Assembly (NCBI GenBank): GCA_964563165.1
Contig: CAZLWA010000005.1
Coordinates: 124,001-188,000, forward strand
Direction: 5' to 3'
Origin: CAZLWA01 sp964563165
Lineage (GTDB): Bacteria > CLD3 > SB21
DNA: 64,000 bases
Positions 51,999-61,594 of this stretch are shown piece after piece (position 1 is the stretch's first letter; each line of letters opens with the position of its first letter). Position numbers and translations under genes: made by a program. Under the pieces are notes generated by a model. The model saw only the letters and a program-made list of their open reading frames with translations, had not been told where the DNA came from and made no database searches.

Positions 51999-54206
51999 CT
52001 AGTCGTTCAGTAATTCAAAATCAATTTCATTCTTTTCACGATTCACTTTGACGACACGGACTTTCACTTCATCACCAAGCTGGTGAACGCGTTTTTTTCT
52101 CTCGCCGAATAGCCGGTAATTTTTTTCATCATAAGCGTAATAATCGTCGTTCATGTCGCGCACGTGAATCAGCCCTTCAATCAAGAAGTCCGTAATTTCC
52201 ACGAAAATCCCGAATCCCATGACACCGGAAATAATCCCGTTGTATTCATTCCCGACATGCTGCAGCATGAATTCAACCTGCTTGACTTTCACCGATTCAC
52301 GTTCCGCTTCGACGGAAATTTTTTCACGGTCGGAGCAATGTTTGGCCATGGCCGGTAATTTATCCGTCCACCAGTCGAGACGTTTCAAGTTCATGCCCCG
52401 GTCGTATTCTTTGAGCAAACGGTGAACGATCAGATCGGGATACCGGCGGATGGGCGAAGTGAAATGAGAATAGTAGTCGAAGGCCAGGCCGAAGTGCCCG
52501 ATGTTCTTTGGAGAATATTCCGCCTTGGCCATGGAACGAATGCCCACTTTTTCGATTAATATACTCTCTTTCGTGCCTTTCGCTTTTTCAATAATACGCT
52601 GAATTTCCTTCGGCCTGATCTGATTGTGGCCCTTGGACGGCGTCAAGTGATAGCCGAACACTTTCAGCAAACGCGCGAAATTCTCCAGTTTTTCAGTGAC
52701 CGGCTTATCGTGCACACGATACAGAAAAGGATATTCGTGCTTCTTTTTTCCGTTGCCGTTCTCAAATGAGCCGACGTGGCGGGACACGGTTTGGTTCGCC
52801 AGAAGCATAAATTCCTCCACCAACCGGTGACTGTCTAAACGGTCCTTGCGATAACATTCAACCGGATGGCCTTCATCGTCAAGCTTGAATTTGGATTCCG
52901 GTGAATCAAAATCGATACTGCCTTCGGCCAATCGTTTTTTCGTGAGAATTTTTGAAAGCCTGTACATGTCGTTAACGGATTTCAAGATCTTATCATCCAA
53001 ATCGGGTACCACATTTCCGTCGACGATTGACTGCACTTCTTCGTAGGTAAACCTCCGCGGGCTGTGGATGACCGTTTCGGCAATGTCGTAATCGATTACG
53101 TCGCCTTTGGACGTCATTTCCATGAAAACGCTGTAGGTTAATTTGTCTTCATGCGGACGGAGGCTGCACAGTTCATTGGACAATTTTTCCGGAAGCATCG
53201 GTATTACGCGGTCCACCAGATACGTGCTGGTCCCGCGTTTATAAGCCTCCTTGTCCAATTCAGAATTTTCCTTTACATAATAACTGACGTCGGCAATGTG
53301 TACGCCGAGTAAATAATTTCCGTTGTCGAGAATTTTTAACGAAACGGCATCGTCGAAGTCTTTGGCGTCGAACGGATCGATCGTAAAACAGACCTCATTT
53401 CTCAAATCCAGCCTTCGCCCGGCCTCTTCTTCGGAAATCTCCGGAGAAATAACGTCGCATTCGGCCTCAACCGCTTTTGGGAAATCAAAATGCAAATCGT
53501 GCTTCTTGGCGACGGAAAGCACATCCACGCCCTTTTCATCCGGATAACCGAGCACCTCGACGATCCGCCCTTGCGGATTGAGCGATTCATCGTCCCACGA
53601 TTCCAGCAGCGCGACAACTTTCTGGCCGTTTTTTGCGTCGTGCATTGCGTTCTTTGCAACGTAAATGTCCCTTCGAATGCGGACATCATCAGGAACGACA
53701 AAAGCAAAATCTCCGGTTTGTTCAAACGTGCCAATGACCCTTGTCAGTCCGCGCGTGACAATGCCCACTATTTCCGCTTCCTTCCGTTTTCCTTTTTGTT
53801 TGGTCGTGAGCGGAACAATCGCCACGGTGTCTTTGTTGAATGCGGTCTTCATGCGGGAAACGGAGACGTAGAAATCCTCTTCGAAACCTTCCACGGTCAC
53901 AAATCCCTCGCCGTTCTTATTGACGGAAATGATTCCGACCAGCTGATTGGATTTGGATTGCGCCGGTTTGAAAAAATAATATTTTTCCTTCTTGCCGATC
54001 TGTCCGTCCGCGATCAACTTGTCCAGGATACGGGTGAGTTTATTTCGTTCATCCTCGTCGTGGATATCCAGTTTCTTGAACAACTCTTTGGGTTTGTACG
54101 AGTTGTGGGAATGTTCCTGAAGAAATTGAACCAATTTTTTTTCTAATACTTTAATAAAGTCTCCTATGTAATTTGCGTCTGAAACCAAATCAAGCGCTGT
54201 CTGCAC
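51999..54206 (-). CDS. rnr: Ribonuclease R
   Basis: Processive 3'-5' exoribonuclease that degrades structured RNA. 735 residues: winged helix-like N-terminus (about 25-80), two cold-shock domains, RNB domain (about 250-590) with the metal ligands Asp277, Asp283, Asp285 and Asp286 in TIDPFDAKDFDD, and a C-terminal S1 domain (about 645-730). The RNB end HFTSPIRRYPDLIVHR is clear. The basic Lys-rich tail of E. coli RNase R is missing. The first possible start is GTG 54206, with no strong ribosome site; a start a few codons downstream is possible. First gene before the LptF/G gene. Confidence 0.94.
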   Translation of the reverse strand: MQTALDLVSDANYIGDFIKVLEKKLVQFLQEHSHNSYKPKELFKKLDIHDEDERNKLTRILDKLIADGQIGKKEKYYFFKPAQSKSNQLVGIISVNKNGEGFVTVEGFEEDFYVSVSRMKTAFNKDTVAIVPLTTKQKGKRKEAEIVGIVTRGLTRVIGTFEQTGDFAFVVPDDVRIRRDIYVAKNAMHDAKNGQKVVALLESWDDESLNPQGRIVEVLGYPDEKGVDVLSVAKKHDLHFDFPKAVEAECDVISPEISEEEAGRRLDLRNEVCFTIDPFDAKDFDDAVSLKILDNGNYLLGVHIADVSYYVKENSELDKEAYKRGTSTYLVDRVIPMLPEKLSNELCSLRPHEDKLTYSVFMEMTSKGDVIDYDIAETVIHSPRRFTYEEVQSIVDGNVVPDLDDKILKSVNDMYRLSKILTKKRLAEGSIDFDSPESKFKLDDEGHPVECYRKDRLDSHRLVEEFMLLANQTVSRHVGSFENGNGKKKHEYPFLYRVHDKPVTEKLENFARLLKVFGYHLTPSKGHNQIRPKEIQRIIEKAKGTKESILIEKVGIRSMAKAEYSPKNIGHFGLAFDYYSHFTSPIRRYPDLIVHRLLKEYDRGMNLKRLDWWTDKLPAMAKHCSDREKISVEAERESVKVKQVEFMLQHVGNEYNGIISGVMGFGIFVEITDFLIEGLIHVRDMNDDYYAYDEKNYRLFGERKKRVHQLGDEVKVRVVKVNREKNEIDFELLND

Positions 54207-54252
54207 CTGATGTTACCAACAGGATAAAAAAGTTGAACAGGAAAAGCAAAGT

Positions 54253-55770
54253 TTATTTTCGTTTGACGATTGCCGCAAAAAGTTCGCGCTCCTCCTGATG
54301 GAGAAACCACTTCCAACCCACGGCCAGATACGACGCGGTAAAAAGCGCCATGCCCGCTATTTGGATAGTCAATTGAAAGTCATCATTCAACAAATAGTTC
54401 TGAATAGCTTTGAAGGCCCCATAAAAAATCCCGCCCAATAAGAAAATATTCAACACATTCCACCGGAGCGGCCTAAGTCCAAGCTTGCGATATAGTTGGC
54501 CCAATTGAAGGCAGGCCGTCAGGACGCATGCCAGGCAGCTTCCTAAGGCCGCCCCCATAATGCCGTACGAGGGGATTAAAAAAAAGTCCGCGATTAAATT
54601 AACGCTCACAAAAAACACGCTGTTAAACAAATTCAAATACGGGAAACCGGACATTACCAATACCGGTTCGATAGTTGAAAAGACGGTATGAATAGCAATG
54701 CCGAAACAGGTGAGCGTAAGCGCCGAAGCGGCATAGATGAAATCGTTTCCATACGCAGACAGCACCGTGCTTCCAAAAACGGACATCAGAACAAAAAAAC
54801 CGCAACTTAGAAATAAACTTACCCGGATAATGATCGCGTAAATATTTTCCAGCGCCTGCGAATTATTTTGCTTTCGCATCTCGACCACGACCGGCATCAA
54901 AATCGGATCGGTGGCCTGAGGTATACTGCGCATGGTATTGGCGATATTGAGAATGATCTGAAACATGGCAACGTGCGCGCTTGGAGCCAGGATACTTAAC
55001 GGTATGAGGTCGACTTTAAGAGTGACCATAGAAAGGAAGTCGGCGCACATAACGGGCAATCCAAATGAAAGAACGCGCTTCCAATTCGCCCAAGTCGGCC
55101 AATGCAGAAAAAGCTTTTTAAGAGAAAAATGTTTTCTAAAATAATATAAGCCAAACGAGGATCCCCATATGAAACCGGCGATTTTCGCATAAAAAGGCCC
55201 GTTCAATGACACAAGAATAAAAAATACAGCACCCAGAGCAAGCAAATCTATTAAGGGCTCGGTAACGCTTCGGACGTACACCCAGAATTTCATGATTTTA
55301 AGGCCGCGCGTCGCCGAGAGTAAAATGACGGTCGTGCAATAGAACGGCGCCGACCAGCACATGATCTTCAAATAACCTTCGATCGGGGGTTTGTCGAGAA
55401 ACACCGCGAAATCGTGGGCGAACAAGTATACGAGGCCGACCAGTAATCCGCTGAGGATGTAACTGAGAATAATGCAGCTCAGAATGCCGCGATAACTTTC
55501 TTCTTCATTGCCCTCTCTATTCTTTGCAACGAAATCAATGACCAGCCGATGCGCGCCAAAATAACAAAAAATGAAGCACAGGTTGATCGTGAACCACGTT
55601 GTACTGAAGTAGCCGAACAGGGTCTGTCCTAAAACCCGCGCGGCAATAATGTCGAAAGCAAAATGCGACAGCCTTCCGAAATTCCCGAGAAGATTAATGA
55701 CCGCACCGACGGCAACTTCACGCGTTTCGGATGCTGTTTTGATAGGGTGTTGAGGATCCAAACTATACAA
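54253..55770 (-). CDS. Polysaccharide flippase (MATE/MOP, Wzx-like)
   Basis: Membrane transporter of the MOP superfamily that flips lipid-linked sugars. 505 residues, 12-14 membrane helices; starts in the helix region AVGAVINLLGNFGRLSHFAFDIIAARVLG typical of Wzx proteins and includes the internal loops with FAHDFAVFLDKPPI and GSTVLSAYGNDFIYA. The first codon at 55770 is TTG and overlaps the glycosyltransferase stop by eight bases, so the exact start is uncertain. Forms a pair with the GT4 gene. Confidence 0.88.
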   Translation of the reverse strand: MYSLDPQHPIKTASETREVAVGAVINLLGNFGRLSHFAFDIIAARVLGQTLFGYFSTTWFTINLCFIFCYFGAHRLVIDFVAKNREGNEEESYRGILSCIILSYILSGLLVGLVYLFAHDFAVFLDKPPIEGYLKIMCWSAPFYCTTVILLSATRGLKIMKFWVYVRSVTEPLIDLLALGAVFFILVSLNGPFYAKIAGFIWGSSFGLYYFRKHFSLKKLFLHWPTWANWKRVLSFGLPVMCADFLSMVTLKVDLIPLSILAPSAHVAMFQIILNIANTMRSIPQATDPILMPVVVEMRKQNNSQALENIYAIIIRVSLFLSCGFFVLMSVFGSTVLSAYGNDFIYAASALTLTCFGIAIHTVFSTIEPVLVMSGFPYLNLFNSVFFVSVNLIADFFLIPSYGIMGAALGSCLACVLTACLQLGQLYRKLGLRPLRWNVLNIFLLGGIFYGAFKAIQNYLLNDDFQLTIQIAGMALFTASYLAVGWKWFLHQEERELFAAIVKRK

Positions 55771-56902
55771 TTTCCCGAGTTAGAGTTTCTATGGCTTCGA
55801 CAAAACTTTCCCAGGAATATTTCTTCTTTTCGGTTTCAATGTTCCTGGAAAAAGTATCTTCACATTTTTCATCATAGTAACGAATGATACTCTGCGCCAG
55901 AGCGGCGGGGTCTGAAGGGGGAACGATGAAACCGGTTTTTTGGTGAATCACCACTTCCGCAAGCCCGCCGACATCGGTTGCGATCACAGGTTTATTGAAA
56001 TAATAAGCAATAGGCACAATACCGCTCTGCGTCGCCGAAATATACGGAAGCACGACCGCATCGCACCCGGAAAAAAACAGTCCGACCTTCTCATTCGGGC
56101 AATAGTCGGCATGCACATCAACCACATTTTCAAGATCCAATTCCTTGATCAGGCCGCGGTAATAATCTTCATCGCCGTAAAATTCGCCGACCACTAAAAG
56201 TTTTATTTTCATTTTCTTCAACACGAGAGGCATCGTGCGTATCAAAAGGTCCAGGCCTTTGTACTTGCGAATGAAACCGAAAAACAATAGCGTCTTCGTG
56301 TAGTCAGGTTTATCAATACCGAGCAGTTTCTTAGCCGTAATCTTATCCCGAATTTCCCCGAAAATGTTATACAGCGGATGCGGCGCGTTCTTGTAAACGG
56401 CATGCGGTTTTAGCGAAAGCAGGTCTTTCCGGACGGTATCGGACTGGGTGATAAAATAATCCACGGGTTTCAGTGCGAACCTGGTTAGCGTAACGTCGCC
56501 GAATCGCTTTTCATGCGGAAGGATGTTGTCGCAGATGAACAGGGTCTTCGCTTTAGAAAACCGGCTTGTCAATCGGGCTATGACGCCAAAACACGGTGCG
56601 AAAAACGGCATCCAGTATTTAAAAATAACGAGATCCGACCGATGTCGCTTGATGATACGGTAGGCGCGAAGCCAGGTCCACGGATTGATGGAATCCAGGA
56701 TTATATGGCTGTCAACTTTTATCGGCTCTTCACTCGTTTCATTCTGAGTTTTACCGGGAAACAGAAATTTTGGATATTGACGCTTGAAATTGATAATCTG
56801 GACGTCATGGCCTTTTTTTTTCAGTTCGAGATAAAGAATGCTGGTATACTGCGCAATGCCGCCGCGCAGCGGATACACCGGACCGACAATAGATATTCTC
56901 AA
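55763..56902 (-). CDS. Glycosyltransferase family 4
   Basis: GT-B fold transferase, probably adding a sugar to a lipid-linked glycan. N-terminal Rossmann domain with the acceptor loop YPLRGGIAQYTSILY; C-terminal donor domain with FFGFIRKYKGLDLLI, then FSGCDAVVLPYISATQSGIVPIAYYF and the Glu-containing GLAEVV segment used for the donor. The TTG at 56902 is preferred because GGAG (56908-56911) lies five bases before it and gives MRISIVGP; the GTG at 56908 would overlap that site. HldE ends just upstream. Sugar unknown. Confidence 0.9.
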   Translation of the reverse strand: MRISIVGPVYPLRGGIAQYTSILYLELKKKGHDVQIINFKRQYPKFLFPGKTQNETSEEPIKVDSHIILDSINPWTWLRAYRIIKRHRSDLVIFKYWMPFFAPCFGVIARLTSRFSKAKTLFICDNILPHEKRFGDVTLTRFALKPVDYFITQSDTVRKDLLSLKPHAVYKNAPHPLYNIFGEIRDKITAKKLLGIDKPDYTKTLLFFGFIRKYKGLDLLIRTMPLVLKKMKIKLLVVGEFYGDEDYYRGLIKELDLENVVDVHADYCPNEKVGLFFSGCDAVVLPYISATQSGIVPIAYYFNKPVIATDVGGLAEVVIHQKTGFIVPPSDPAALAQSIIRYYDEKCEDTFSRNIETEKKKYSWESFVEAIETLTREIV

Positions 56903-56913
56903 AAACACTCCGA

Positions 56914-58389
56914 TTATTTTTTCTTTTCCGCCGAACCGTAACTCTTTAAAACAGATTCCACAATATGGGTCGTCGAAAATCCGGAAACCAAATCTACCAA
57001 CGCCACTTTTCCGCCGTACGATTCCACAACTTCCCGGCCAACGACCTGGTCCGCCTTATAATCCGAACCCTTGACCAGAACGTCAGGCTTCAGTTTTTTT
57101 ATCAATTCCAAAGGCGTATCCTCATCAAACAGCACCACGTAATCAACCGATTCCAGCGCGGATAAAATATGCGCCCGTTCATTTTCCAAAACAATCGGCC
57201 GGTTCTCGCCTTTGATCCGGCGAATGGATGCGTCGCTGTTCAGGCCAACTACAAGCTTGTCCCCCAGGGATTTCGATTTGTTAAGCAGCGTAATATGCCC
57301 GATATGAAGAATATCGAAACAGCCGTTCGTGAAGACGATCTTTCTATCCTTGCGAATGACGGATAGAATTGAGTCCAATTCCGGCGCAGTCATGATTTTT
57401 TTCGAGCCGCTTGACGTTTCCTCTATATCGTGCAGCACGTCGTCTTTGGTTACCGTAGATGTCCCGATACGGCTCACCGCAATACCTGCGGCGATATTGG
57501 CAATTCTTGCAGCATCAGAAAACGAATGACCCGCGGCAATGAGCATTCCCACATAGGCAACCACGGTATCGCCCGCGCCGGTCACGTCAAACACTTCACG
57601 CGCCGTAGATGAAATATTTTCCTGCGAGTTCTTTTCAATCAACAACATGCCCTCTCTTCCGCGCGTGATCAAAACGGCTTCGCAATCGCATTGCCTTAGA
57701 ATCTGCCTGCCTGCGTCGAGAATGTCGTCTTCCGTTCCCAGTTTCTTATTGGCGGCCGCTTCGGCTTCTTTCAGGTTCGGCTTGATGATCGTCGCGCCGG
57801 AATAAATGGAAAAATCCTTTCGTTTCGGATCCACAACGGTCTTGACCCGGTTTTGCTTAGCCAACTGAAGCGTATTCAGAATGATCTTATCGGTCAGGAC
57901 GCCCTTTTGATAATCGGAAATAATTACAGCAGAAAATTTTGTAACATTTGCCTTCAAATAATCCAGCATTTGATCTTCAATAGCCTGCGAAATAAAATCG
58001 GTGATTTCATGGTCAATACGCACGACCTGTTGACTGCCGGCGATCACACGGGTTTTTGTCGTGGTGGGCCGCTGCGTATCTGTGAACACCGCGGTTTTGT
58101 GAATCCCGGTCTTATCGAATTCTTTTTCAATAATTTTTCCATTGTCATCCCGGCCTATCACCCCGAGCATTGTAACCTCGCAGCCGATGGCCGCCAGATT
58201 ATGGGCGACGTTCGCAGCGCCGCCGAGCGCAATATTCTCACGCTGAATGTTGACCACCTGTACGGGCGCTTCGGGAGAAATGCGGTCAACACTTCCCCAA
58301 ATAAATTTATCTAAAATGATATCGCCGATGACCAAAATATGTTTTTTGGAGCCGGACGACAGGATAGTTCTCAGGTTTTCTTTTTTCAT
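56914..58389 (-). CDS. hldE: Bifunctional heptose 7-phosphate kinase / heptose 1-phosphate adenylyltransferase
   Basis: Makes ADP-D-glycero-D-manno-heptose for the LPS core. 491 residues: a PfkB-type kinase domain (about 1-320) with GGAANVAHNLAAIG, DPKRKDFSIYSGATIIKPN and the anion-hole motif VTGAGDT; then a nucleotidyltransferase domain (about 345-480) with NGCFDILHIGH and GLNSDASIRRIKG. The two parts are fused as in E. coli. The C-terminus runs into a short Lys tail. The epimerase hldD is two genes upstream, with a threonine dehydratase between them. The phosphatase GmhB and isomerase GmhA are not in the window. Confidence 0.95.
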   Translation of the reverse strand: MKKENLRTILSSGSKKHILVIGDIILDKFIWGSVDRISPEAPVQVVNIQRENIALGGAANVAHNLAAIGCEVTMLGVIGRDDNGKIIEKEFDKTGIHKTAVFTDTQRPTTTKTRVIAGSQQVVRIDHEITDFISQAIEDQMLDYLKANVTKFSAVIISDYQKGVLTDKIILNTLQLAKQNRVKTVVDPKRKDFSIYSGATIIKPNLKEAEAAANKKLGTEDDILDAGRQILRQCDCEAVLITRGREGMLLIEKNSQENISSTAREVFDVTGAGDTVVAYVGMLIAAGHSFSDAARIANIAAGIAVSRIGTSTVTKDDVLHDIEETSSGSKKIMTAPELDSILSVIRKDRKIVFTNGCFDILHIGHITLLNKSKSLGDKLVVGLNSDASIRRIKGENRPIVLENERAHILSALESVDYVVLFDEDTPLELIKKLKPDVLVKGSDYKADQVVGREVVESYGGKVALVDLVSGFSTTHIVESVLKSYGSAEKKK

Positions 58390-58392
58390 ATT

Positions 58393-59355
58393 TCAACTCG
58401 CTGATTGTCTTAGCCAATCAAAAAACACGTCCATATCGACATTCCCACCGCTTAAAATAATACCGATTTTCCTGTTTTTCAGATTCAATTCATTTTTCAG
58501 CACGGCAGCCAAAGGTACCGCTGCGGTTGGCTCGACGATTATTTTCATTCGTGAATAAATGAGGGCCATCGCGTCGATCACTTCGTTATCGCTGACCAGG
58601 ATCACATCGTCCACTTTCTCCTTGATGATCTCAAATGTTTTGGGGCCGGGAGCCAGCGTACGCATGCCGTCGGCGATCGTTTTCGTGGGCTCAATCGAAA
58701 CGATCGAGCCTTTTCGAAACGACAAATAAACGTCATTGGCGGTCTCCGTCTCGACGCCGATGATCTTGATCCCCGGAATCAAATGTTTCAGGGCGATCGC
58801 GTTTCCGGAAATCAATCCGCCGCCGCCGACAGGAAAGAACGCATACTCGAGATCTTTCAATTTATCGAAGATCTCTATCCCTATCGTACCTTGCCCGGCG
58901 ATGATATGGTCGTCATTAAACGGGGGCACAAGGGTTTTGCCTTCTTCTTCCGCAATCCGCTTACCGATCACTTCGCGATTTTCTTTCATGTAGTCGTACA
59001 GAACTATTTCGGCTCCGTAAGACCGTGTGCCCTCCAATTTCAATTTCGGAGAATTGGTCGGCATGACGATCGTTGCATGCGTCCCGAGCAGTTTCGACGC
59101 CAGCGCGACCCCCTGCGCATGGTTGCCGGAAGAAAACGCAACGACGCCTTGGTGCAATTGGTCCGGGGTCAGCGAGGAAATCTTGTTATACGCACCGCGG
59201 ATCTTGAAAGCGCCTACCAACTGGAAATTTTCACACTTGAAAAAAAGTTCATTTCCGGAGATCTTATTCATCGCACGTGACGTAGCGATAGGCGTATGAT
59301 GAACCACGGGCAACAGCGTCCGGTAGGCGGAAAGAATGTCTTCAAATGTGATCAT
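58393..59355 (-). CDS. Threonine/serine dehydratase (PLP, fold type II)
   Basis: Deaminates threonine to 2-oxobutyrate, or acts as serine racemase/dehydratase. 320 residues, with no C-terminal ACT regulatory domain, so it is the short catabolic or racemase-like type. Lys51 in GAFKIRGAYNK should bind PLP; the phosphate cup is PVGGGGLISG. SSGNHAQGVALA is the substrate loop. The gene is packed between hldD (shares one base, TGATG) and hldE (3 bases), a placement with no obvious pathway link to heptose synthesis. Confidence 0.92.
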   Translation of the reverse strand: MITFEDILSAYRTLLPVVHHTPIATSRAMNKISGNELFFKCENFQLVGAFKIRGAYNKISSLTPDQLHQGVVAFSSGNHAQGVALASKLLGTHATIVMPTNSPKLKLEGTRSYGAEIVLYDYMKENREVIGKRIAEEEGKTLVPPFNDDHIIAGQGTIGIEIFDKLKDLEYAFFPVGGGGLISGNAIALKHLIPGIKIIGVETETANDVYLSFRKGSIVSIEPTKTIADGMRTLAPGPKTFEIIKEKVDDVILVSDNEVIDAMALIYSRMKIIVEPTAAVPLAAVLKNELNLKNRKIGIILSGGNVDMDVFFDWLRQSAS

Positions 59356-60326
59356 CAGAGGTATGAAATGTTTTTTTGTAAAAACTCAGACACATAGTCT
59401 TTCACCCCATCTTCAAGGGTACGAAACTCAAGAGGACAGCGGAGCGAGCCTAATTTATCCATTTTCGCTTCGGTATGGTATTGATAGGCGCCGCGAAGAC
59501 CTTCCGGCATATCCATATATTCAATTTTTGGTTTCATATTGAGCGCCGAAAAAGTCGCTTTCATCAGGTCATTCCACGAACGTGCTTTTCCGGTACCCAA
59601 ATTAAAAATACCGCAGGCCTTCGGATTTTGTAAAAGCCACCAGATCACATCCAGGCAGTCTTTGACGTAAATGAAGTCACGCACCTGCTCTCCGTCGGCA
59701 TAATCCGGCCGATACGATTTAAAAAGCCCGACCTTACCCGTTTCCCTAATTTGAAAATACGCTTTATAAACTATACTCGTCATATCTTCTTTATGATATT
59801 CATTCGGGCCGAACACATTGAAGAATTTCAAACCGGCGACCTTATTGGTCAAGTTATTTTGCAATATCCAAAGATCAAAAATATGCTTGGAATATCCGTA
59901 CTTATTCAGCGGCCGTAACTTAAGGGTGACGGTATCGTCATCTGAAAACCCCAGCGAACCGTCGCCGTACGTTGCACCGCTGCTGGCGTAAATAAGACGA
60001 ATGTCCTTTGCCAACGCCCACTCCGCCAGGACGCGTGAATATTTGTAATTATTCCGCATCAGAAAGTCCGTATCCTGCTCCGTCGTGGAGGAACACGCGC
60101 CGAAATGGATCACGGCTTCCGCATCGGCAAAATTATTCTTGTTTTCCAATGCTTTTAAAAACTCGTCTTTGTGAATGTAATCTGAAAATTTTTTACCGAG
60201 TAAATTTTTCCATTTGGGGGAATTTCCAAGTTCATCCACGACGAGAATTTTCTCGATGCCCTGGTCGTTCAGTTTTTTGATCACAGCGCTTCCGATGAAT
60301 CCTGCGCCGCCGGTAACGATGATCAT
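59355..60326 (-). CDS. hldD: ADP-L-glycero-D-manno-heptose 6-epimerase
   Basis: Last step of ADP-heptose synthesis for LPS core. 323 residues of the extended SDR family. The nucleotide motif GGAGFIGSAV is at residues 6-15; the catalytic YxxxK is YGYSKHIFD; ASSGATYGDG carries the Ser/Thr. Segments specific to HldD are FGACSSTTEQD and FFNVFGPNEYHK, which makes the epimerase call safer than a general dTDP- or UDP-sugar enzyme. The gene starts 56 bases after the dehydrogenase stop and overlaps the next gene by one base. Confidence 0.93.
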   Translation of the reverse strand: MIIVTGGAGFIGSAVIKKLNDQGIEKILVVDELGNSPKWKNLLGKKFSDYIHKDEFLKALENKNNFADAEAVIHFGACSSTTEQDTDFLMRNNYKYSRVLAEWALAKDIRLIYASSGATYGDGSLGFSDDDTVTLKLRPLNKYGYSKHIFDLWILQNNLTNKVAGLKFFNVFGPNEYHKEDMTSIVYKAYFQIRETGKVGLFKSYRPDYADGEQVRDFIYVKDCLDVIWWLLQNPKACGIFNLGTGKARSWNDLMKATFSALNMKPKIEYMDMPEGLRGAYQYHTEAKMDKLGSLRCPLEFRTLEDGVKDYVSEFLQKNISYL

Positions 60327-60382
60327 GGAGATTTTATATTTTAGATTGACGGTTGAATATCTTAAGGATACAGAATAACGTC

Positions 60383-61441
60383 CTAATTATCAGTCCGAAC
60401 CACTTCCGCAATAAAATCGCCGCATTCTCTTGTACCGAGATCGCCGCCGAGCTCTTTGGTTAATCTGTTTTTTTGAATCGCGGTGCGGACGGCACGGTCG
60501 ATCATATCCGCATTTTGCGTAAATCCCAGATGCCTGAGCATCATCTCTGCCGTCAGGATCGCGGCTACAGGATTTGCCAGGTTTTTTCCCGCGATATCCG
60601 GGGCGCTCCCGTGCACGGGCTCGAACATCGAGACGCCGTTGGGATTGATATTCCCGGAAGCGGCAAGGCCCATTCCGCCCTGTAATTGCGCACCGATGTC
60701 GGTGATGATATCGCCGAAAAGATTGTTCGTCACGATGACCTCGAATTCTTCCGGATTGCGTATCATCATCATCGCCAGCGCGTCAATATAATAGTGTTTC
60801 GCCTGTATGTCCGGATATTCCGAGGCCACTTCAAAAAAACAGCGGTACCATAAATTGTGCCCGTAAGTCATCGCATTGCTTTTGTCCGCCATCGCCAGCT
60901 TTTTCAAGCCGTTCTTTTTCGTAAATTCGAATGCATAACGAATGATCCGCTCCACGCCTTTGCGCGTATTGATCTCTTCCTGAACGGCAATTTCATCCGG
61001 CGTGTTTTTCTTAAATATTCCGCCGACGCCGACATACAGGCCTTCGGTATTTTCGCGGAATATCGTAAAATTAACGTCCTTGACGGTCTTATGTTTCAAA
61101 GGGCAGAATTTCTCGTCCAGCAATTTCACCGGTCGAAAATTCACATAGAGATCCAGTTTGAAGCGTGTGCCAAGCAAAATATCCTTCGCATGCTCATTCG
61201 TAGGAACGCGCGGATCGCCGAAAGCGCCCATCAGGATCGCGGTATAATTTTTCCTGAAATCGTCAAACTGTTCCTCCGGCATAGTGATCTTGGTCTTCAA
61301 ATATTTTTCAGCACCGTAATCCATCTCAACCAGATCTATATCCATAGGTTTTCGGGTATGCGTTGCCAGAATGACTTTGACCGCTTCGGCTAAGACCTCT
61401 TTGCCGATCCCGTCGCCGGGAATTACCGCAATTTTCTTCAT
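60383..61441 (-). CDS. Isopropylmalate/isocitrate dehydrogenase-family enzyme
   Basis: NAD(P)-dependent beta-decarboxylating dehydrogenase of 352 residues. Family motifs: VIPGDGIGKEV at the start, the substrate loop FRENTEGLYVGVGG, DALAMMMIRNPEEFEVIVTNNLFGDIITD with the metal Asp, and EPVHGSAPDIAGKNLANP near the cofactor site. The loop has RENTEG where typical LeuB has RELTGG, so it may be an isopropylmalate dehydrogenase of a different branch, or an isocitrate, homoisocitrate or tartrate/malate enzyme; I leave the gene symbol open. ATG 61441 has AAGG before it. No leuA, leuC or leuD is close. Confidence 0.85.
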   Translation of the reverse strand: MKKIAVIPGDGIGKEVLAEAVKVILATHTRKPMDIDLVEMDYGAEKYLKTKITMPEEQFDDFRKNYTAILMGAFGDPRVPTNEHAKDILLGTRFKLDLYVNFRPVKLLDEKFCPLKHKTVKDVNFTIFRENTEGLYVGVGGIFKKNTPDEIAVQEEINTRKGVERIIRYAFEFTKKNGLKKLAMADKSNAMTYGHNLWYRCFFEVASEYPDIQAKHYYIDALAMMMIRNPEEFEVIVTNNLFGDIITDIGAQLQGGMGLAASGNINPNGVSMFEPVHGSAPDIAGKNLANPVAAILTAEMMLRHLGFTQNADMIDRAVRTAIQKNRLTKELGGDLGTRECGDFIAEVVRTDN

Positions 61442-61478
61442 CACGCCTTGTATAAATTATTGTCGATGACCGCTTAGC

Positions 61479-61507
61479 AAAGTATTAAAATAATGCAGGA
61501 AATTCAA
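61479..61507 (-). promoter_or_regulatory. Possible promoter of the dehydrogenase and envelope gene block
   Basis: On the - strand: -35 TTGAAT (61502-61507), 17-base spacer, -10 TACTTT (61479-61484), about 31 bases from a start near 61472 to ATG 61441. Moderate match, in a divergent region with the promoter at 61534. Confidence 0.4.
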
Positions 61508-61533
61508 GGAGAATTGAGCCGTCTAACGATTGG

Positions 61534-61562
61534 TTGAAATCCTGATCTAGAGTTCTTATATT
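61534..61562 (+). promoter_or_regulatory. Sigma-70-like promoter of the membrane protein gene
   Basis: -35 TTGAAA (61534-61539), 17-base spacer, -10 TATATT (61557-61562). Start near 61569, leader about 26 bases to ATG 61595. Confidence 0.65.
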
Positions 61563-61594
61563 ATTACATTATCCCGCATACAACACAGAACATT

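Noticed and set aside
53490..54146. 218-codon + strand frame opposite RNase R
   Set aside because: Antisense to the N-terminal and cold-shock domains of RNase R; no start signal.
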